64,000 nucleotides of DNA from Selaginella moellendorffii (GCF_000143415.4 NW_003314277.1:461644-525643), one strand, 5' to 3'; positions 43,080 to 55,564 are shown, numbered from the stretch's first letter. The notes: generated by a model not told the origin, from the letters alone. Numbers and translations: made by a program.

Positions 43080-43522
43080 CGCCAGACGCCGCAGCCGCCT
43101 TGGGCTTGGATTGGGAATTAGGGTTTATCACCGGCCTCTCAATCCAACGGCTGCGAGTGACTAGGGCTGGCGATTGGCCTCAATCTGCACCGTCCATGTT
43201 TCGTGCTGGCAGCCGTTGGATGGTGTGATTAAGCGGCACACGGGGAAATCGCATGGCTATCGTGTCTTTAGCACTGTTGGGTGGCTATGGCGTCCGGTAT
43301 GAAACCCTAGCGCGGGGCGACGGCAAGGCGAGGGCGTGTTGTAGCGCCATTGTGCTGCGTCTCGTTTCTTTCTCTGGGGATTTGATCTGGGAGAAATTTT
43401 GGAGCAGATCTGGTCCCTTTTTCTTGTTTTCTTGAGAAATAGATAGGATTTCCCAGTGTAGCAGCAGGCAATTCCTTTGCGAATCGAGCGTCTCGTCTAG
43501 TTCTTTAGCCTCGATTTTGTGA
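43080..43522. promoter_or_regulatory. Divergent promoter between RPL14 and the CCCH gene
   Basis: 443 bp separate the two start codons. TTAGGGTTT at 43118-43126 and GAAACCCTAG at 43301-43310 are telo-boxes (AAACCCTA), elements known to be enriched in plant ribosomal protein and translation-related promoters. Confidence 0.6.
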
Positions 43523-45336
43523 ATGGCGGCCACGACTTCGTTGCCCCCGGGATTTGGGGGCCTGGCGATGATGCGGCCACACGAAAATCCCCCGACTAGG
43601 CTCCGGCGTTCGAGGGGAAAGAGGGTTTCATGGGCACCGGCGGATCATCTTTGTCAGGTAAGATGGCAAGCGCGATTTCTTTTTGTGAATGTGTATGTTA
43701 AAAAGGGTTGTGTGTTCCAGGTGCGCATGTTTCTCGCGGAAGACGCTCCCTTTCGTGCCGGAATTCCGCAAGACCAAGACGAGCTCCAAGGGAAAACGTC
43801 GACCTTTATGCAAAGAACCGATGACCTTCCTCCGGGATTTGGCGGCGGCGTGGTTTCGTGCTTGAAGACCGATGCCGAGCTTGTTGCTGCCTCTGTAGCT
43901 GCCGCTATCCCCTGGAAGTCCCCCCAAAAGGTAGTGGAACATCGCCCATCTCGCTTGCTCTTTCTAAACTTCCACCCTTTTCGCAGATCGAACTAGATCC
44001 CTCGTGGCACGTAGAAGCTGGCGAAGGGAGCAGCGAGGTAGAAATCCAGCGACAACGGGAGTCCAAAACTCTAGAAGCAGTGTATCCACGCTCGACCGCG
44101 ATCCCCAGCAGGTCAGTCCCTAGTTCTTTCCCTGTTTCAATTCGCTGTTTCGGCCGGCCCGCTAATCCAAGGCTTTGTTTGCACAGTCCTTCGGAAGCTC
44201 CAAATGAGATCCAGCCCCCTCTGGACGACAGGCTAGTGTTGGTTATCCCCGTGTCAGCTCCGGACGAAGACTCGGACGGGGACGAGGCCCCCTCCTCGTC
44301 CTCCACATCGGGGCAAGGTAAAACTGGGTGTGATAAGCCATACAACAGCTACGGGTTTAACCACACGGCAGTTTCTAACGAGGCCGCCATCGCCGCCGCC
44401 GCCGCGAGAGGCTACTGCGGTGGTGCTGGTATCGCAGCGGCCGCGGCGGCGGCGGCGGCTGTGAGCAGCGCCATAGACCCAAGCCTGCTTTTACAATTGC
44501 TAGCAAACCCGTCGCTCGTTGAGACCCTTTCGGGTGTACGAAACAATTCATTGGTAAATACATCAAATGGAAATGGTTCAGTGCCTCCGAATCAATTGGT
44601 GGCAGGAGTCAAGAACTTAACCAGTAACTCCACCACTGTTAGCACCATCACCCAAAATGTTTCGTCCATGGGTTTTTCAGAGGCGGCGGCTGCTGTTTCT
44701 TCATACCCCCCGCCACCACCGCCGCCGCATCCTTCTCTCGGATCATCCCCGCCGGCTGCTTCTAGCTCTGGTTCTGCTCCAGCTCCGGCTCCTCCAGGGA
44801 CAGCTTCGGTTTCTTCGTCGTCAGCTCCGGCATGGGTCAGTCCCTTTCAAGCTCAGCAGGCTTCGGTGTCGACGAGCGATGAGATCTTCGGGGGGTTTTC
44901 AGCCATGAACAAGAGTCCGATGATGGTTCAACCGCAGCAGCAGCAGCAACAGTTTATGTATCCCACCTCGCAGCCGCAGCAACATCAGCAGCAACAGAAC
45001 TTGACGAGGCAAAGCGAGCTCTACTTCCGGGATCTTGTCATGCAACACGGTGCTAATGGTGGTGGTGGTGGTGGTGGTGGTGGCGGTGGTGGCGGTGGTG
45101 GCGGTGGTCTCGCAGGAAACCAGAATGGTTACTATGGCAATGGGTTGGTTCCGGGGATGGAGACAGGGAACAAGGGGATGAGCAGGGCACGCAACAGCAG
45201 GACGTGTGCGTATTTCAACACGCCAAAGGGGTGCAGGAACGGGCTCAAGTGTCCGTTTGTACACGACGGCAAGAGAGCTGCATCGGAGTTGACCCTTCAT
45301 CAGCACCAACAACAAGCCAAACGGATGAGAGGCTGA
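43523..45336 (+). CDS. Plant CCCH zinc-finger protein
   Basis: Four exons (43523-43657, 43721-43930, 43987-44111, 44187-45336) give 539 residues. The third intron is 75 bp and lacks stops, so it could also be retained. The N-terminus has two LPPGFGG motifs and the conserved plant segment VSWAPADHLCQVRMFLAEDA, followed by IELDPSWHVEAG. The middle is Ala-, Ser- and Pro-rich. There is a 20-residue Gly run (45056-45110). One CCCH finger sits near the C-terminus (CAYFNTPKGCRNGLKCPFVH, C-X8-C-X5-C-X3-H). The N-terminal signature matches the Arabidopsis C3H6/C3H30-like group. A role in RNA binding or regulation is inferred from the finger only. Confidence 0.85.
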
Positions 45337-47490
45337 GATTGACGAAGCTTCCACTCCACTCTCCACTCTCCAAAGAAATAGAAAACCAATGTTTGTTGAA
45401 TACAAAATGACGACAAAGGGTCTTTACTTGCATACTCTTGGTATATTCTCACACTTTGAGTTCCTGTATATTTTTTGGTTTGCTTAAACAAGTTTCAATA
45501 CAGGCTCCTTTTTCCTGGTTCATAATTTCGAGAATGTTTTTTAACATAACTTAAAGAACTTACTTAAATATTTGCTTGGACATGGTGATCTTTTTCCTTG
45601 ATCTAAGGAGTTACTAGAAAAAGATGATGGATCTACAGTAATAAAGAAAGTAGGATTTTTATCTATACTGTCACTTAATTTTATTCTCATGTTGAATTTG
45701 AAGCTAGATTATTGTATGGGAAGCCCTTACCAATTGAGAGATAATTATTATTAAATGGTTGGCAAGTCTGACGGGCCCAAAGGGAATAAGGTATATTGTT
45801 CGTTTCTCTGGATTGTTTGTCTCCTCCAGAGGCTGCTACATTGCATGCACTATAGGTACTTAGTGAAATAATTGACTTTTGTGAGCATGATCTGAGACAT
45901 GTTTCTAAATGTATATCAACTCTTAAAATATGCCAGAATGTCCAAGCATATTTAGTACTCCTAATATTTTATTAATTTTAATCTGAAATATGGCAACTGT
46001 AAACTTTAAATTAAATAGAAAAGTTTAAGAGTAGAACATCACAACTGTTACAATTAATATAAAAAAATATGCCTGGAAGATTTTTTATATATTCCTTACA
46101 TCAAAAGACAAATCTGTTTTTCAACTTTCAAATGAAATGCATTTAAAAAAGCGTTTCATCTAGCTATTATTATTCATATTATTAACGTTTTATATCTTGA
46201 ATATGATAATATCTATTCGTATTAGAAATTATGAATCAGGAAAAAGGAGCACATATTATTTATATCTAGAATATGCTATATCTATTTGTATTAGAGAATA
46301 TTATTATAACCTTTCATTCAAATTTCAAATCACTTCTAGTGATTTAGGGCTTTTGCACCCACCACGCTATTACATTAGATTTTAGAAATTCTAATTTAAT
46401 AGTTTAACTTAATGGTAATTCGTTCAGACCAAAAATTACCATTAACTTAGATTAATGGTAACATTAGCATTTTCTTTGTATTTTTCCTTAAAATCCTAAT
46501 GCTACACTTTTCTAGCATTATAATTAAAATATTCAAGAATATTGCTTAAGGATTTAGCACAGTCCCTCTTCTCCGCAAAGACGATGCCAAGATCAAGAAA
46601 GGTAGGGTGCTGGAATCAATCAATTGCTAAACTCTCGAGCTGTGCAATCAATCAATCCTTACGCTACTAAAGTTGTGAGGGACTCCGGTTGCTAGCCATC
46701 AATCAATTGCACTCAATCGCTGCAATCGCTGCCTACTAGGGTCTTGAGGCAGCACTCCCACGGGAGCTGTGGGGATTCGCAGGAGCTCCACAATCACTGT
46801 ATAATGATAAAAAATGAAATGTGAACGAAATGTGAATAAATAACCTAATATAAATGGTTATGTGAACTGACTTTTTAGCAAAAATGAGAAAAATTTATAG
46901 CATTAAAATTTTAAATTAGGTTAAAATCATTTAATTTAAAAGTTTTAATTAATTTAAAAGTGAGTGCAAAAGTCCCCTTAAACAAAGCAATAGTAACAAC
47001 TAAATGTCTCATTAATCTTCCGTGTCTCCAATCTGTGCTGTGAGTTTCTCACTGTGAATTTCCTGGCAATCCAAGCGTAACCTTTTCTGAGCCTGACTTG
47101 CAATTGTCAAGTATGGTTGACCATGACAATCTCTTTTCACTCCAGATATTGAAAATTTGATTGAATGCGGGAGCTATTTGCTCCGGCACTAATGTGGTTT
47201 AGAAAAACCGTTTAGAGTGCTTAGTTGTGATTCTTCATTCCGCCTGCAAACCAGAGCATATGATGAATCCAAAACGACTGGAAAGGCGTCTCTAAGCTCC
47301 GGGCTGCAGCGTTAAACCTTCTCGGTGGAAAACTAGTTCAAACAAACGTTAACCTTCACTCAAAAAATGGTACCTTAAGGCTCGTATTTACCTTGGGCAA
47401 GGAGTTGTGCACATCAGCAGCCAAACGTGATGTTCCAAACGCTCGCAACCTCGGGCTTCTCCACATGATGAAGCTTACGGTTCCTATAAC
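45337..47490. other. AT-rich spacer without supported genes
   Basis: Low-GC DNA. Around 46610-46730 there are several CAATCAATCAATTGC-type short repeats. I see no coding sequence above background. Confidence 0.55.
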
Positions 47491-47497
47491 ACCTCCA

Positions 47498-48941
47498 TTA
47501 GTCATACTCTATCAACACAACTTTAGACTTGCCTGTGGCGGTTGCGCTTCGCCTCGAGCCGCTCACACTCTCACGGATGGCCTTGTGGATCTCCTTCTCC
47601 ATCTCCGCTCGTTTCTCTGCTGCTGTCGCTACAGGATTGAACACAATGCCAGGACACGACACTGGATCCACAACCTCTCCTTGGTTGACGCTTGGACGTG
47701 CAACACTCGGCACTGGATCCTCGTGACCCTGACCTTGCGAAGTTACTTGCTCCAAGGGAATAGGGCCATGGACGATCAGAGGGTACTCCACCGAGGCTCC
47801 CTGCTGGACCTGATCAGTCTTTGGCGGCTCGTCCTCATAAGTTGACAGCTCCGGAATTGGTGGCAGCAGCCGGACTTCAGCTGGAGCACCAAAGTTTTGA
47901 TCCACCGTGGGATGGTAGACACCGAGAAACGGCAAAGGTTGGTACTCCAATGAGGCTCCCTGATAAGTTGACAGCTCCAGAATTGGCAGCAGCGGGCGGT
48001 CTTGAGCTCGTGCTACGATTGGATCCACCGTGGGATGGTAGACACCGAGAAACGGCAAAGGTTAGTACTCCATCGAGGCAGTAGACAGCTCCGGAATTGG
48101 CAGCAGCAGGCGGTCTTGAGCTGGTGCACCAACGATTGGATCCACCGTGAGAAATGCCGAAGGTCGGAGTTGGAGTCGCCTTGGAGGCCTCAAGATCAGA
48201 GGACCAGCCACTTTTCTCCTGTTGGCATTTAGCTGTGACAGTCGACCAAGCTGCTGCTTCTCCTCTCCAAGCTGCTGCTGCTGCTTCAAGCTGCTCCTTC
48301 TCTCCAACAAAGGAATTGAGCTTCTCTTCAACGAAGGAATTGAGCTTGTCCCTGAGACGTGAGTCCTCAATCACGCTCAAGGGAACGAGGTATTCTCGCT
48401 GGCTGCCATTGCTGCTGCTGGCACCGCGAGGAAGATGGCTGCTCCCGATGAAGTGCACCATGACCTTGCCGTTGTTTCTTCTCCTCTTCACGACTATCCA
48501 GATGCTGCTGACGATGGCCACCACAGCAAGCAGGAACATGATGATGCCTGCCGCGAGCAGCCCAGGCGGTGTGACAAACGCTGCTACTGCTGCTGCTGCC
48601 GAAGATGGTGACGACGACGCTGGCGGAGGCGGAGCAATAGAGGAGGAGCTCCAGCCAGGCGATGGTGGCAATGGTGGCCTTGGTTGCCACGTTACGGAGT
48701 CGTGAGCAGAAGGTGGCGGTGGCCCATACCTCCTCGGTAGCCAAGTGGTTGTTGTGGAAGAAGGTGGCAGCGGCTGCTGCCCTGTAGCCTTTGTGGCACT
48801 CCTGTGCCTCATGGGCTTTGCTGATGCCTCTGGTGGGGACGGCGGATGCGCCCGACGATGATGCGGCAGTGGCCTCATGCTCTTCCTCGTGTTGTGCTCT
48901 CCATAAGGCGACGGCGGCGCGGCGATGATGTTGCGAGCCAT
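47498..48941 (-). CDS. Pro-rich single-pass membrane protein, frame broken in repeat tail
   Basis: From the ATG at 48941 an N-terminal Pro/Ser-rich extracellular-type region of about 130 residues leads to one membrane span (LLAAGIIMFLLAVVAIVSSI) with a stop-transfer KRRR. A cytoplasmic helix with heptads follows (LRDKLNSFVEEKLNSFVGEK). The layout resembles PERK-type proteins without a kinase. A 110-125-bp unit is then repeated three times (47836-48170). The N-terminal frame runs to 47877. The C-terminal frame that reads PFLGVYHPTVDPI...LPIPELST and ends in KSKVVLIEYD at 47498 lies in another phase and has one TAA at about 48062. Either an unseen intron or a recent frameshift connects them. 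Confidence 0.5.
47836..48170 (-). repeat. Three coding tandem repeats of 110-125 bp
   Basis: Each unit contains GACAGCTCC(G/A)GAATTGG..GCAGC and TTGGATCCACCGTG. The third unit, nearest the membrane part, is the shortest and most diverged. Confidence 0.8.
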
Positions 48942-49269
48942 AGCTACTTGGCAAAAAATAAAACTCACCTCAGACAGAATCCTTTTTCTTAGGGCATTAA
49001 CACGCTTTTCGAATTAATTCGCCATGGACTTCTTTTAGTCGCATTTGTCCCTCGGCTGATCCTGGATGAGCATTTCGAAGACGACACTCCTCAACTTGGC
49101 TGTCGATGCAATTGCGCTGCCTCCAATCTCGGCCTGGGTCCACGAGCACGCGCGCCACTGAATTGACTGTTTACCAAGCCCGAGGGAGAAGGACACACTT
49201 CTCTGGAGACGCGAGCACTGAAAGTCACTTGGTTTTTATACAACGCTAAAAATCATATCAGCAGCAGAG

Positions 49270-49895
49270 CTAGAGTTTTGTTGCGGGAGTCGTGGAAGGA
49301 TACTTCTCGCCATCGCGCTCGTGATTTTGATCAGTGGCAGCGTCGATTTTCCAGGCTTGGTCGTTTTTGGTGATGAAAACTGATTCAAAACAAGACTGAT
49401 TAACTTCCAAGTGAGAGAAACTCACATTCTTACTTGGAACGAGCTCCAACTTTTCAAAGTCAGCGAGCTGAAAATTCCACAAAAGTTGCTGAGTCGCCAG
49501 GCACGATTTCAATACACTCTTGGCACCAAACAAGTTCTGCATATCTTCCTCTCTCCCTGGCGAGCTGGATGCGCGGGCAGCGCTGGCGAATCCCCGGTAC
49601 TCGTCCAGGATCGCGGGCAAGAAGATCATCGAGTGATCGCACATTGCCGACGTGAAGAGGCCGCGACGAGAGCTGGAAGAAATGTGCTCGCCGCCGTGCG
49701 CGAGAGAGAATAGACTAGTCTGCATCGGCCAAGAAACTGATTAAAGATCTCGTCGTGGTTGCGACGCGCCGCGATCGTCGTTGAATAGGCGATTGGTGAA
49801 GCCGTAGCGCGGATGGCCGGTGCATGGTCATCGCGCTGGTCGTCCTCGCGAAATATCCCAAGCCATTGGAGAGAGAGAGAGAGAGCTAGTGGATT
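49270..49895 (-). CDS. Unrecognised minus-strand gene
   Basis: A 151-codon open frame (49270-49725) encodes FEKLELVPSKN and VFITKNDQAWKID. A possible 45-bp-scale GT-AG intron lies between them (GTGAGTTTC...TGAATCAG). An upstream open piece (AYSTTIAARRNHDEIFNQFLG, about 49720-49800) may be another exon. Related sequence occurs at about 52890-52980 (LEKLELVPSQS) and 61205-61400, so the region belongs to a small duplicated set. No family recognised. Confidence 0.35.
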
Positions 49896-50005
49896 CATTA
49901 TCTTTTCGTTCTTGGACGCTTTGACAGCTGGTCAAATGCTGGTCAACTTAAGTAAACTGGCTACCTTGAAGCGCGCGAGAGACGAGAGGTGGTGATGAGA
50001 AGGCC

Positions 50006-52153
50006 ATGGAAGCCGCGGCATTTGCAAATACAGTGGCGGCACTCTCGAGAAGCGATCATGAAAGTTCAACAAGAAGAAGAAGAAGACGGAGCGAGATGGG
50101 TGCTGTTGCCGCAGAGCAGTGCTTGCCGGAGGAGACGAGCAATGCGTCGTCGTCGTTCTTCCAGCCCAAGGATCCATCGCCCAATGCGCCCCTGCTGGAT
50201 GGCGAGCTCGCCGCCGAGCAGCTCCACGACTGCGCGAGGGCCCGAGACATCGCCCGAGGTAAGCGACTTCACTCTCTCCTGGCCGCGTCTGGGCAGGACC
50301 AGGGCGTCCACCTCGGCAACTTGCTCGTCACCATGTATGGCAAGTGCCGCAGCGTCGAGAATGCACGTCTCTCGTTCGACCGAATCACGCAAAGAAACCG
50401 GCGGTCGTGGAACGTGATGATCTCGGCGTATGCCCAGAACGGGCATCTGGAGGAAGCTGTGGGAATGTTCAAGGCCATGTACCAGGAGGGCGTGCAACCG
50501 GACAACTTTACGTTTAGCACCGCGCTCAGCGCCTACACGAGGCTCGCGGACGTCGTAGAGGGGAGAAAGGTCCACGAGAGGGTGGCGAGCGCGGGATTTC
50601 TCTCGGACTTGATCGTCGCAACCGGGCTCGTCAACTTGTATGGGAAATGCGGGAGCCTGGACGAAGCCAGACAAGCTTTTGAATCGGCTCTTGCGGCTAG
50701 CGAGGAAGATCAAAGAGAAGGACTCTCTGGCAGCGACGTGAGCGGCAGCGTTGGGCTGTGGACGGCGATGGTGGCGGCGTGCATCGATGCTGGAGAGGGC
50801 TGGGAGGCGATCCGGGTCTTCGCCGCGATGCTCCTCCATGGAGTCCGGCCAAACTCGCAGACTCTCTCGACCGTTCTCAATGCATGCTCGGCCGTAGGAG
50901 CTCTCAAGGAAGGCCGGCGTCTCCACGACTGCGTGATCCGCAGCCTGGGAATGGATACCAGTGACACCATCGTCGCCACCTCGCTCGTCACCATGTACGC
51001 CAAGTGCAAGAGCTTGGACGAAGCTAGAGCCGCGTTCGATCGCCTCACCGCGCGAGATATCATCAGCTGGAACGCGATGCTGGCCGCCTACACACACAAT
51101 GGCCAGGGCCACGGCGAGGCCTTCACGCTCTTCCAGGCGATGCAGCTCGAGGGGATCAAGCCGGACAAGTTCACAATGAGCACCATCGTCGTGGGCCTCG
51201 CCACCCTCGCGCAGGTCGACTACGTCAAGCGCCTCCTCGCCGAGAGCTCGCTGCTGGAGGAAGATCTCTTCCTCGCCAACACACTGGTGACCATGTACGG
51301 CAAGCACGGCTGTGTTGGCGGCGCCCGATCACTCTTCGACGCCATGAAGAACCGCGACGTGATCTCCTGGACGGCGCTCATCGGCGCCTACTCCCAGAAC
51401 GGGATGTTCCGCGAGGCGCTCCACCACTACCACGCCATGAACCTTGATGGCTTCCGCCCAAACCAAATCACCTTCGTCAGCGCGCTCGACGCGTGCCTCA
51501 ACCTTGGAGCGCTACAGCAAGGCCGCGCCGTGCACGCCGCCATCGCCACCAGTGGCGTGGAGCTCGACTGCTTCCTCGAGACCGCGCTGGTGAACATGTA
51601 TGGCAAGTGCGGGAGCTTAGAGACCGCGAGGGCGGTGTTCAATCGGATGCCCGCCACTGATATCGTCACCTGGACGTCGATCATCGGCTCTCATGCGCAG
51701 CATGGCAAAGGGTCGCGCGCCATGGATCTGTTCCACCGGATGGAGCTCGAGGGCCACACACCCAACGCCGTCACCTTCATCATCTTCATCTCATCGTGCA
51801 GCCATGCTGGGCTCGTTGACGAGGCGCTGGCCTACTTTGGATCCATGACCAGCGACTACAGCATTCTCCCCGACGCGGAGCACTGCTTGTGCATCATCGA
51901 TCTGCTGGCGCGCTCCGGCAGGCTGGCCGACGCTGAGAGGTTTATCGAGAGGATGCCGTTCAAGGCGGACGCAGTGGCGTGGACGACGCTGCTCGCGGCT
52001 TGCAAGGCCACCGGGGAGACATTCCTCGGTGCCAAGGCTGCTGCCAAGGATCTGTTTGCGGGTCGCGAGTCGGGTGAGTGCGGCCCCTATGTCATGCTCG
52101 CAAATTCCTACACACAGACTTCCAAAGACACTCAAACCTTGAGTATAGGTTAG
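50006..52153 (+). CDS. PLS-class pentatricopeptide repeat protein
   Basis: A single-exon frame of 715 residues. After an Arg/Ser-rich N-terminus (possible organelle targeting) there are successive P, L and S motifs with the usual LVTMYGKCRSVENAR, SWNVMISAYAQNGHLEEA and GVQPDNFTFSTALSA patterns through about residue 680. It ends in a short E-type segment (GPYVMLANSYTQTSKD) that breaks off before E2, E+ or DYW. PLS-class PPR proteins bind organellar RNA and often direct C-to-U editing, which in lycophytes is extensive. Without a DYW domain this one would need a partner, or its 3' end has been lost: GC drops sharply after the stop. Confidence 0.92.
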   Translation: MEAAAFANTVAALSRSDHESSTRRRRRRSEMGAVAAEQCLPEETSNASSSFFQPKDPSPNAPLLDGELAAEQLHDCARARDIARGKRLHSLLAASGQDQGVHLGNLLVTMYGKCRSVENARLSFDRITQRNRRSWNVMISAYAQNGHLEEAVGMFKAMYQEGVQPDNFTFSTALSAYTRLADVVEGRKVHERVASAGFLSDLIVATGLVNLYGKCGSLDEARQAFESALAASEEDQREGLSGSDVSGSVGLWTAMVAACIDAGEGWEAIRVFAAMLLHGVRPNSQTLSTVLNACSAVGALKEGRRLHDCVIRSLGMDTSDTIVATSLVTMYAKCKSLDEARAAFDRLTARDIISWNAMLAAYTHNGQGHGEAFTLFQAMQLEGIKPDKFTMSTIVVGLATLAQVDYVKRLLAESSLLEEDLFLANTLVTMYGKHGCVGGARSLFDAMKNRDVISWTALIGAYSQNGMFREALHHYHAMNLDGFRPNQITFVSALDACLNLGALQQGRAVHAAIATSGVELDCFLETALVNMYGKCGSLETARAVFNRMPATDIVTWTSIIGSHAQHGKGSRAMDLFHRMELEGHTPNAVTFIIFISSCSHAGLVDEALAYFGSMTSDYSILPDAEHCLCIIDLLARSGRLADAERFIERMPFKADAVAWTTLLAACKATGETFLGAKAAAKDLFAGRESGECGPYVMLANSYTQTSKDTQTLSIG

Positions 52154-52207
52154 TACTGTTTAACACGTAGTCATTGATAACATCTATAGAAGTTACATCC
52201 TTTGTAA

Positions 52208-52561
52208 TTACGCGCATGGGTCACAAGCCTCCAGATGATCTGTGACAAATGATATACAGGTATCCAGGTCTACAACTTCGAGTTTGCCATGTTTGATTTC
52301 ATAGCTGCAGACAGAACCTTCATCGTTGCAAAGGAAAAAGGGCGAGCCACCAAATGAGAGAGTCAAGTTGGAAGCACAATTCGTAGTGACCGTGCCGTCC
52401 TTGGACACATGGACTTCACTGCACGAATTTCTAAATTGCCCGCATGCTTGCACCTAGCATACAAAAGAAGTTATAGTCTTCTTAATCTTTTCAGTGATAA
52501 AATTCTCATTTACCTGAATGGCAACCGCTAAGAAGACAAGAAAGAATACTGAGCTAGTCAT
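52208..52561 (-). CDS. Small secreted Cys-rich protein
   Basis: Two exons (52514-52561 and 52208-52453) with a 60-bp GT-AG intron give 97 residues. Exon 1 encodes MTSSVFFLVFLAVAIQ, a signal peptide that continues only briefly into exon 2. The mature part has eight cysteines, with CGQFRNSC near the start and CDPCA at the end. No known family is obvious. The signal-peptide/intron/mature-domain arrangement is common in plant secreted peptides. Confidence 0.65.
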
Positions 52562-52569
52562 CTTTGAAG

Positions 52570-53330
52570 AAATATAAGCCCCAAATTAAGAATCCACTCA
52601 CTCAATATATGCTATGCCATTCTTGATTAATCAGGTGGACGGCAATTTTGTTTTTAACTTAAACGTACACGATAAACTAACATAGTGCTTTGATACAATT
52701 AATGTACTATATAAGAACATGTTTTAAGTTATCAATCTAGTATTTAAAACACTTCTATTTGATAAATTGTGTGTTTATAAATTATTAATCTCTGAATAGT
52801 TGTGTTTCAACTTTGATAGAAGCGTTCTTCTCCCTCACGCTTGGTAAACAGTCAATTCTCTGGCGCCTTTCTCGTAAACCAGAAGCCATCTGTTCAAATC
52901 AAGACTGATTAGCTTCCGAGCAGCTTACACTCTGACTCGGAACGAGCTCCAGTTTTTCTAAGGCAGTTTGCTGATCAAAGTTTACACAAAAAAAGTTAGC
53001 GCCAGGAAAATAAGGAGACTGCGGGTTACATAACATAGGCTCGCCCCGCTACAAAACATGTCACCGGGGCAACTATTGCCAACACTAAGGGAACTGTCAT
53101 CATTGTGAAAAGCTCGAGAAAAGTTGACAACATGGACCATTTGTGCAAAAACCCAAGTAACCAATGACATCATGATGAAGTTGAAATTGATGAAAACACC
53201 TCTTGTTAAGTTATTTGCTAGTTGAGTGTAATGAAGTGGTTGAAACCTATTGGGTTGCTGATAAAGAACTTGTGAATGCAAAATAGAATCAGCTTGCTTG
53301 AAACTAGTCATTGAGATCAAAGTTTATTGT
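52570..53330 (-). other. Remnant region with a conserved Cys-rich segment
   Basis: The minus strand at about 53090-52982 reads CPGDMFCSGASLCYVTRS followed by a hydrophobic end. The Cys-rich part recurs at 61005-61075. Around 52890-52980 there is similarity to the unrecognised gene at 49.4 kb. No full gene could be built. Confidence 0.35.
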
Positions 53331-53959
53331 AAATGTCACTCAAGAGGAGCTTGCTTGAAAAAAACTATTGATGTTGTTGTCAAACAATTTGGTAGTGGAA
53401 TAAGACCTGTTGATATTGTATTTGATTAGTCCAAACCAATCTTTGTACTAGAAATAGTCAAGCTAGTTGATGTTGCAACAAACACCTAAATAAAGGCTTC
53501 AAAAATATGAAGTACTTGTTTCACATCCTTAAAACAACTCTATAAAGGTTGGAAGCTAAGAGTAGTTGTCACTAGCTTGATTGTTAAACTTGAAATGGTT
53601 GGAACTAAATCTTATTGTAGATGTTCAACCTTTTTAGTAGTTGTTGCTTGATGAAAACCATCCTCTATCAAGTTATAAGATGCAACCTTTAACTCATTGC
53701 AAGGTAGCTCTATTGCACAAAACCCAAGTAAATCAAAATCATCTTCAACAAAAGTTTCCAAAACCAAAGTCAAAATTAACATGTATGCTTGGATAACCTA
53801 GGAACTTATCTAAGTTTTCAATCTTTAAGCACTAGTTGGAACCATAACATTCAAATAAAACTGAAGTGGTTGAGGCAATCAATAAAGTAATTAATGGAGC
53901 ACTAGCCATTGCAAGATTAAGAAGGCAACTGTCAAGAAACAATTGTGTGAAGACCCCTC

Positions 53960-55130
53960 GTGCTTTTGATGAAGTTAGCCAAGTGTTTGCTAACTAATCA
54001 TAACCAATGTTTATGTAGATCCATTGCCTTATTGCACAATGCTCATCATCATGATCGTATTCATCACATGCATAAAAAAGATGTTGGTATGAATTGTAAT
54101 CACTTGAATGCTGTTGTGATGCACAATAACCACTTGAGCTTGAATATGGAGGTTTGTATGAAGGATAATTATTTGATTATGAATATGCCTATTGCTGCCC
54201 AAACTGCTGACTCTGTCTAGTAGGTACATCTTGATATAGATATGTTGCATTGAAGGTAGTTTGAGATCCTTGCATATCTTGCTCTTGCTGATGATGACTC
54301 CTTTGTTCTTAAGGTAGAAAGCATGGTGATTGTGGAAGCAGTTAAGCATGGTACACATTGTTGATAATAGGCCCTAGTTCTTGCAATCGCTTTTTATCTT
54401 GCGCAATAGCTTCTTTCATTGTTGCTTGCAATGTTGATGGATCTTTGTACCAAATTCACCTATTAAATTTGAATGCAAAAAGTCTATATAAGACTTCACC
54501 ACTCATAGACTGTTGTTATCAACTCCATATTCTTGGCACCGTGCATCATACACCTAAACTCTCTCATTATAGGCTTGGATAGATTCATTTGGTCTTTGTT
54601 TGAATGCGTCTCACTCTATCATTACCATGTCCTTTGTTATTGTAGGTTCAAACCACTTCAAAAACATGATCTTGAGCATCATGAGTAGAGGAGGTGATTC
54701 CATATTCATCATAGCAAACCATGAATCAGCTTCATCATGCAAAGTTAGGAGGAAATACCTTGACTGCATTGCTGAATTTAGCACTCCAAACCCTCTCAAC
54801 AACCTTTTTACCTTTGTAAAATGCTGGCAGGGATTTTCTGCCTTGTAGCCATAATATCTTAGAAGAATTGTGAGCAAATGTGGATCCATTGCTACCATTG
54901 GAGCTGTTGACTGAACTAAATCTCCTTAAAGTGCTCAATCTTGAAAGTGTTGTTTATAATGCTGTTGTCGTGAACTTTCCAGGTATTGCATGTTCTTGTG
55001 AGCTTTAGGACCTCTTTTGATATTCGGCTTTGAACACAACATTGGCAATCCAGAATATGCAAGCATCTGACCAAACCTAGGCACCTTAATGTTGCAAGTT
55101 CGAAATTCAAGGTTGAGCAGCATCCATGCA
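53960..55130 (-). pseudogene. gag: Retrotransposon gag remnant
   Basis: The minus strand at 54611-54898 encodes YGYKAENPCQHFTKVKRLL, FLLTLHDEADSWF and FLKWFEP, the conserved gag order of Ty3-type plant elements. Flanking frames are full of stops. No LTRs or pol domains could be identified, so the boundaries are approximate. Confidence 0.65.
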
Positions 55131-55564
55131 GCTGATATGGAACTCTTTTTGCAATATTTGCCTTGTGATCCTTAGATGATACGCAAGGTTTTGCTATCCA
55201 TGAATCAAGTTGCTCCTCAAACTCTTAAAAGCTTCAAAATGATGTTGAATATGGTTAGATAGCCATAGGGCACCCTAATCAACCAAATTCACTAAGATAA
55301 CCATAGGTCACCCAAACAAATTGCAGCCATTCTTCCACCACATAACCTTTAGGGGCAGCAGCAGCTCCTTGTCTTGTGCTCAGGGTTTGGCAATCGAGGT
55401 AGATCAGACCCCCCCTCAACATCCCAAGGTTGCCTAGATTCTACCTGGATTGCCAATATTAGATTTAATCTTAGCATGCAGGCACTGATTTGTGATGAAG
55501 TCTCTCGTTTTTCAATCCCAAATGTCTGGGAAATTTGATTATCATAATTGTATGAACAAAGGTG

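Noticed and set aside
45337-47390. Possible genes in the AT-rich spacer
   Set aside because: Only frames of about 60 codons with A/T-driven composition. No splice-compatible structure or known motif.
50066-51307. 413-codon minus-strand frame inside the PPR gene
   Set aside because: Antisense shadow of a high-GC coding exon. The plus strand has clear PPR repeats.
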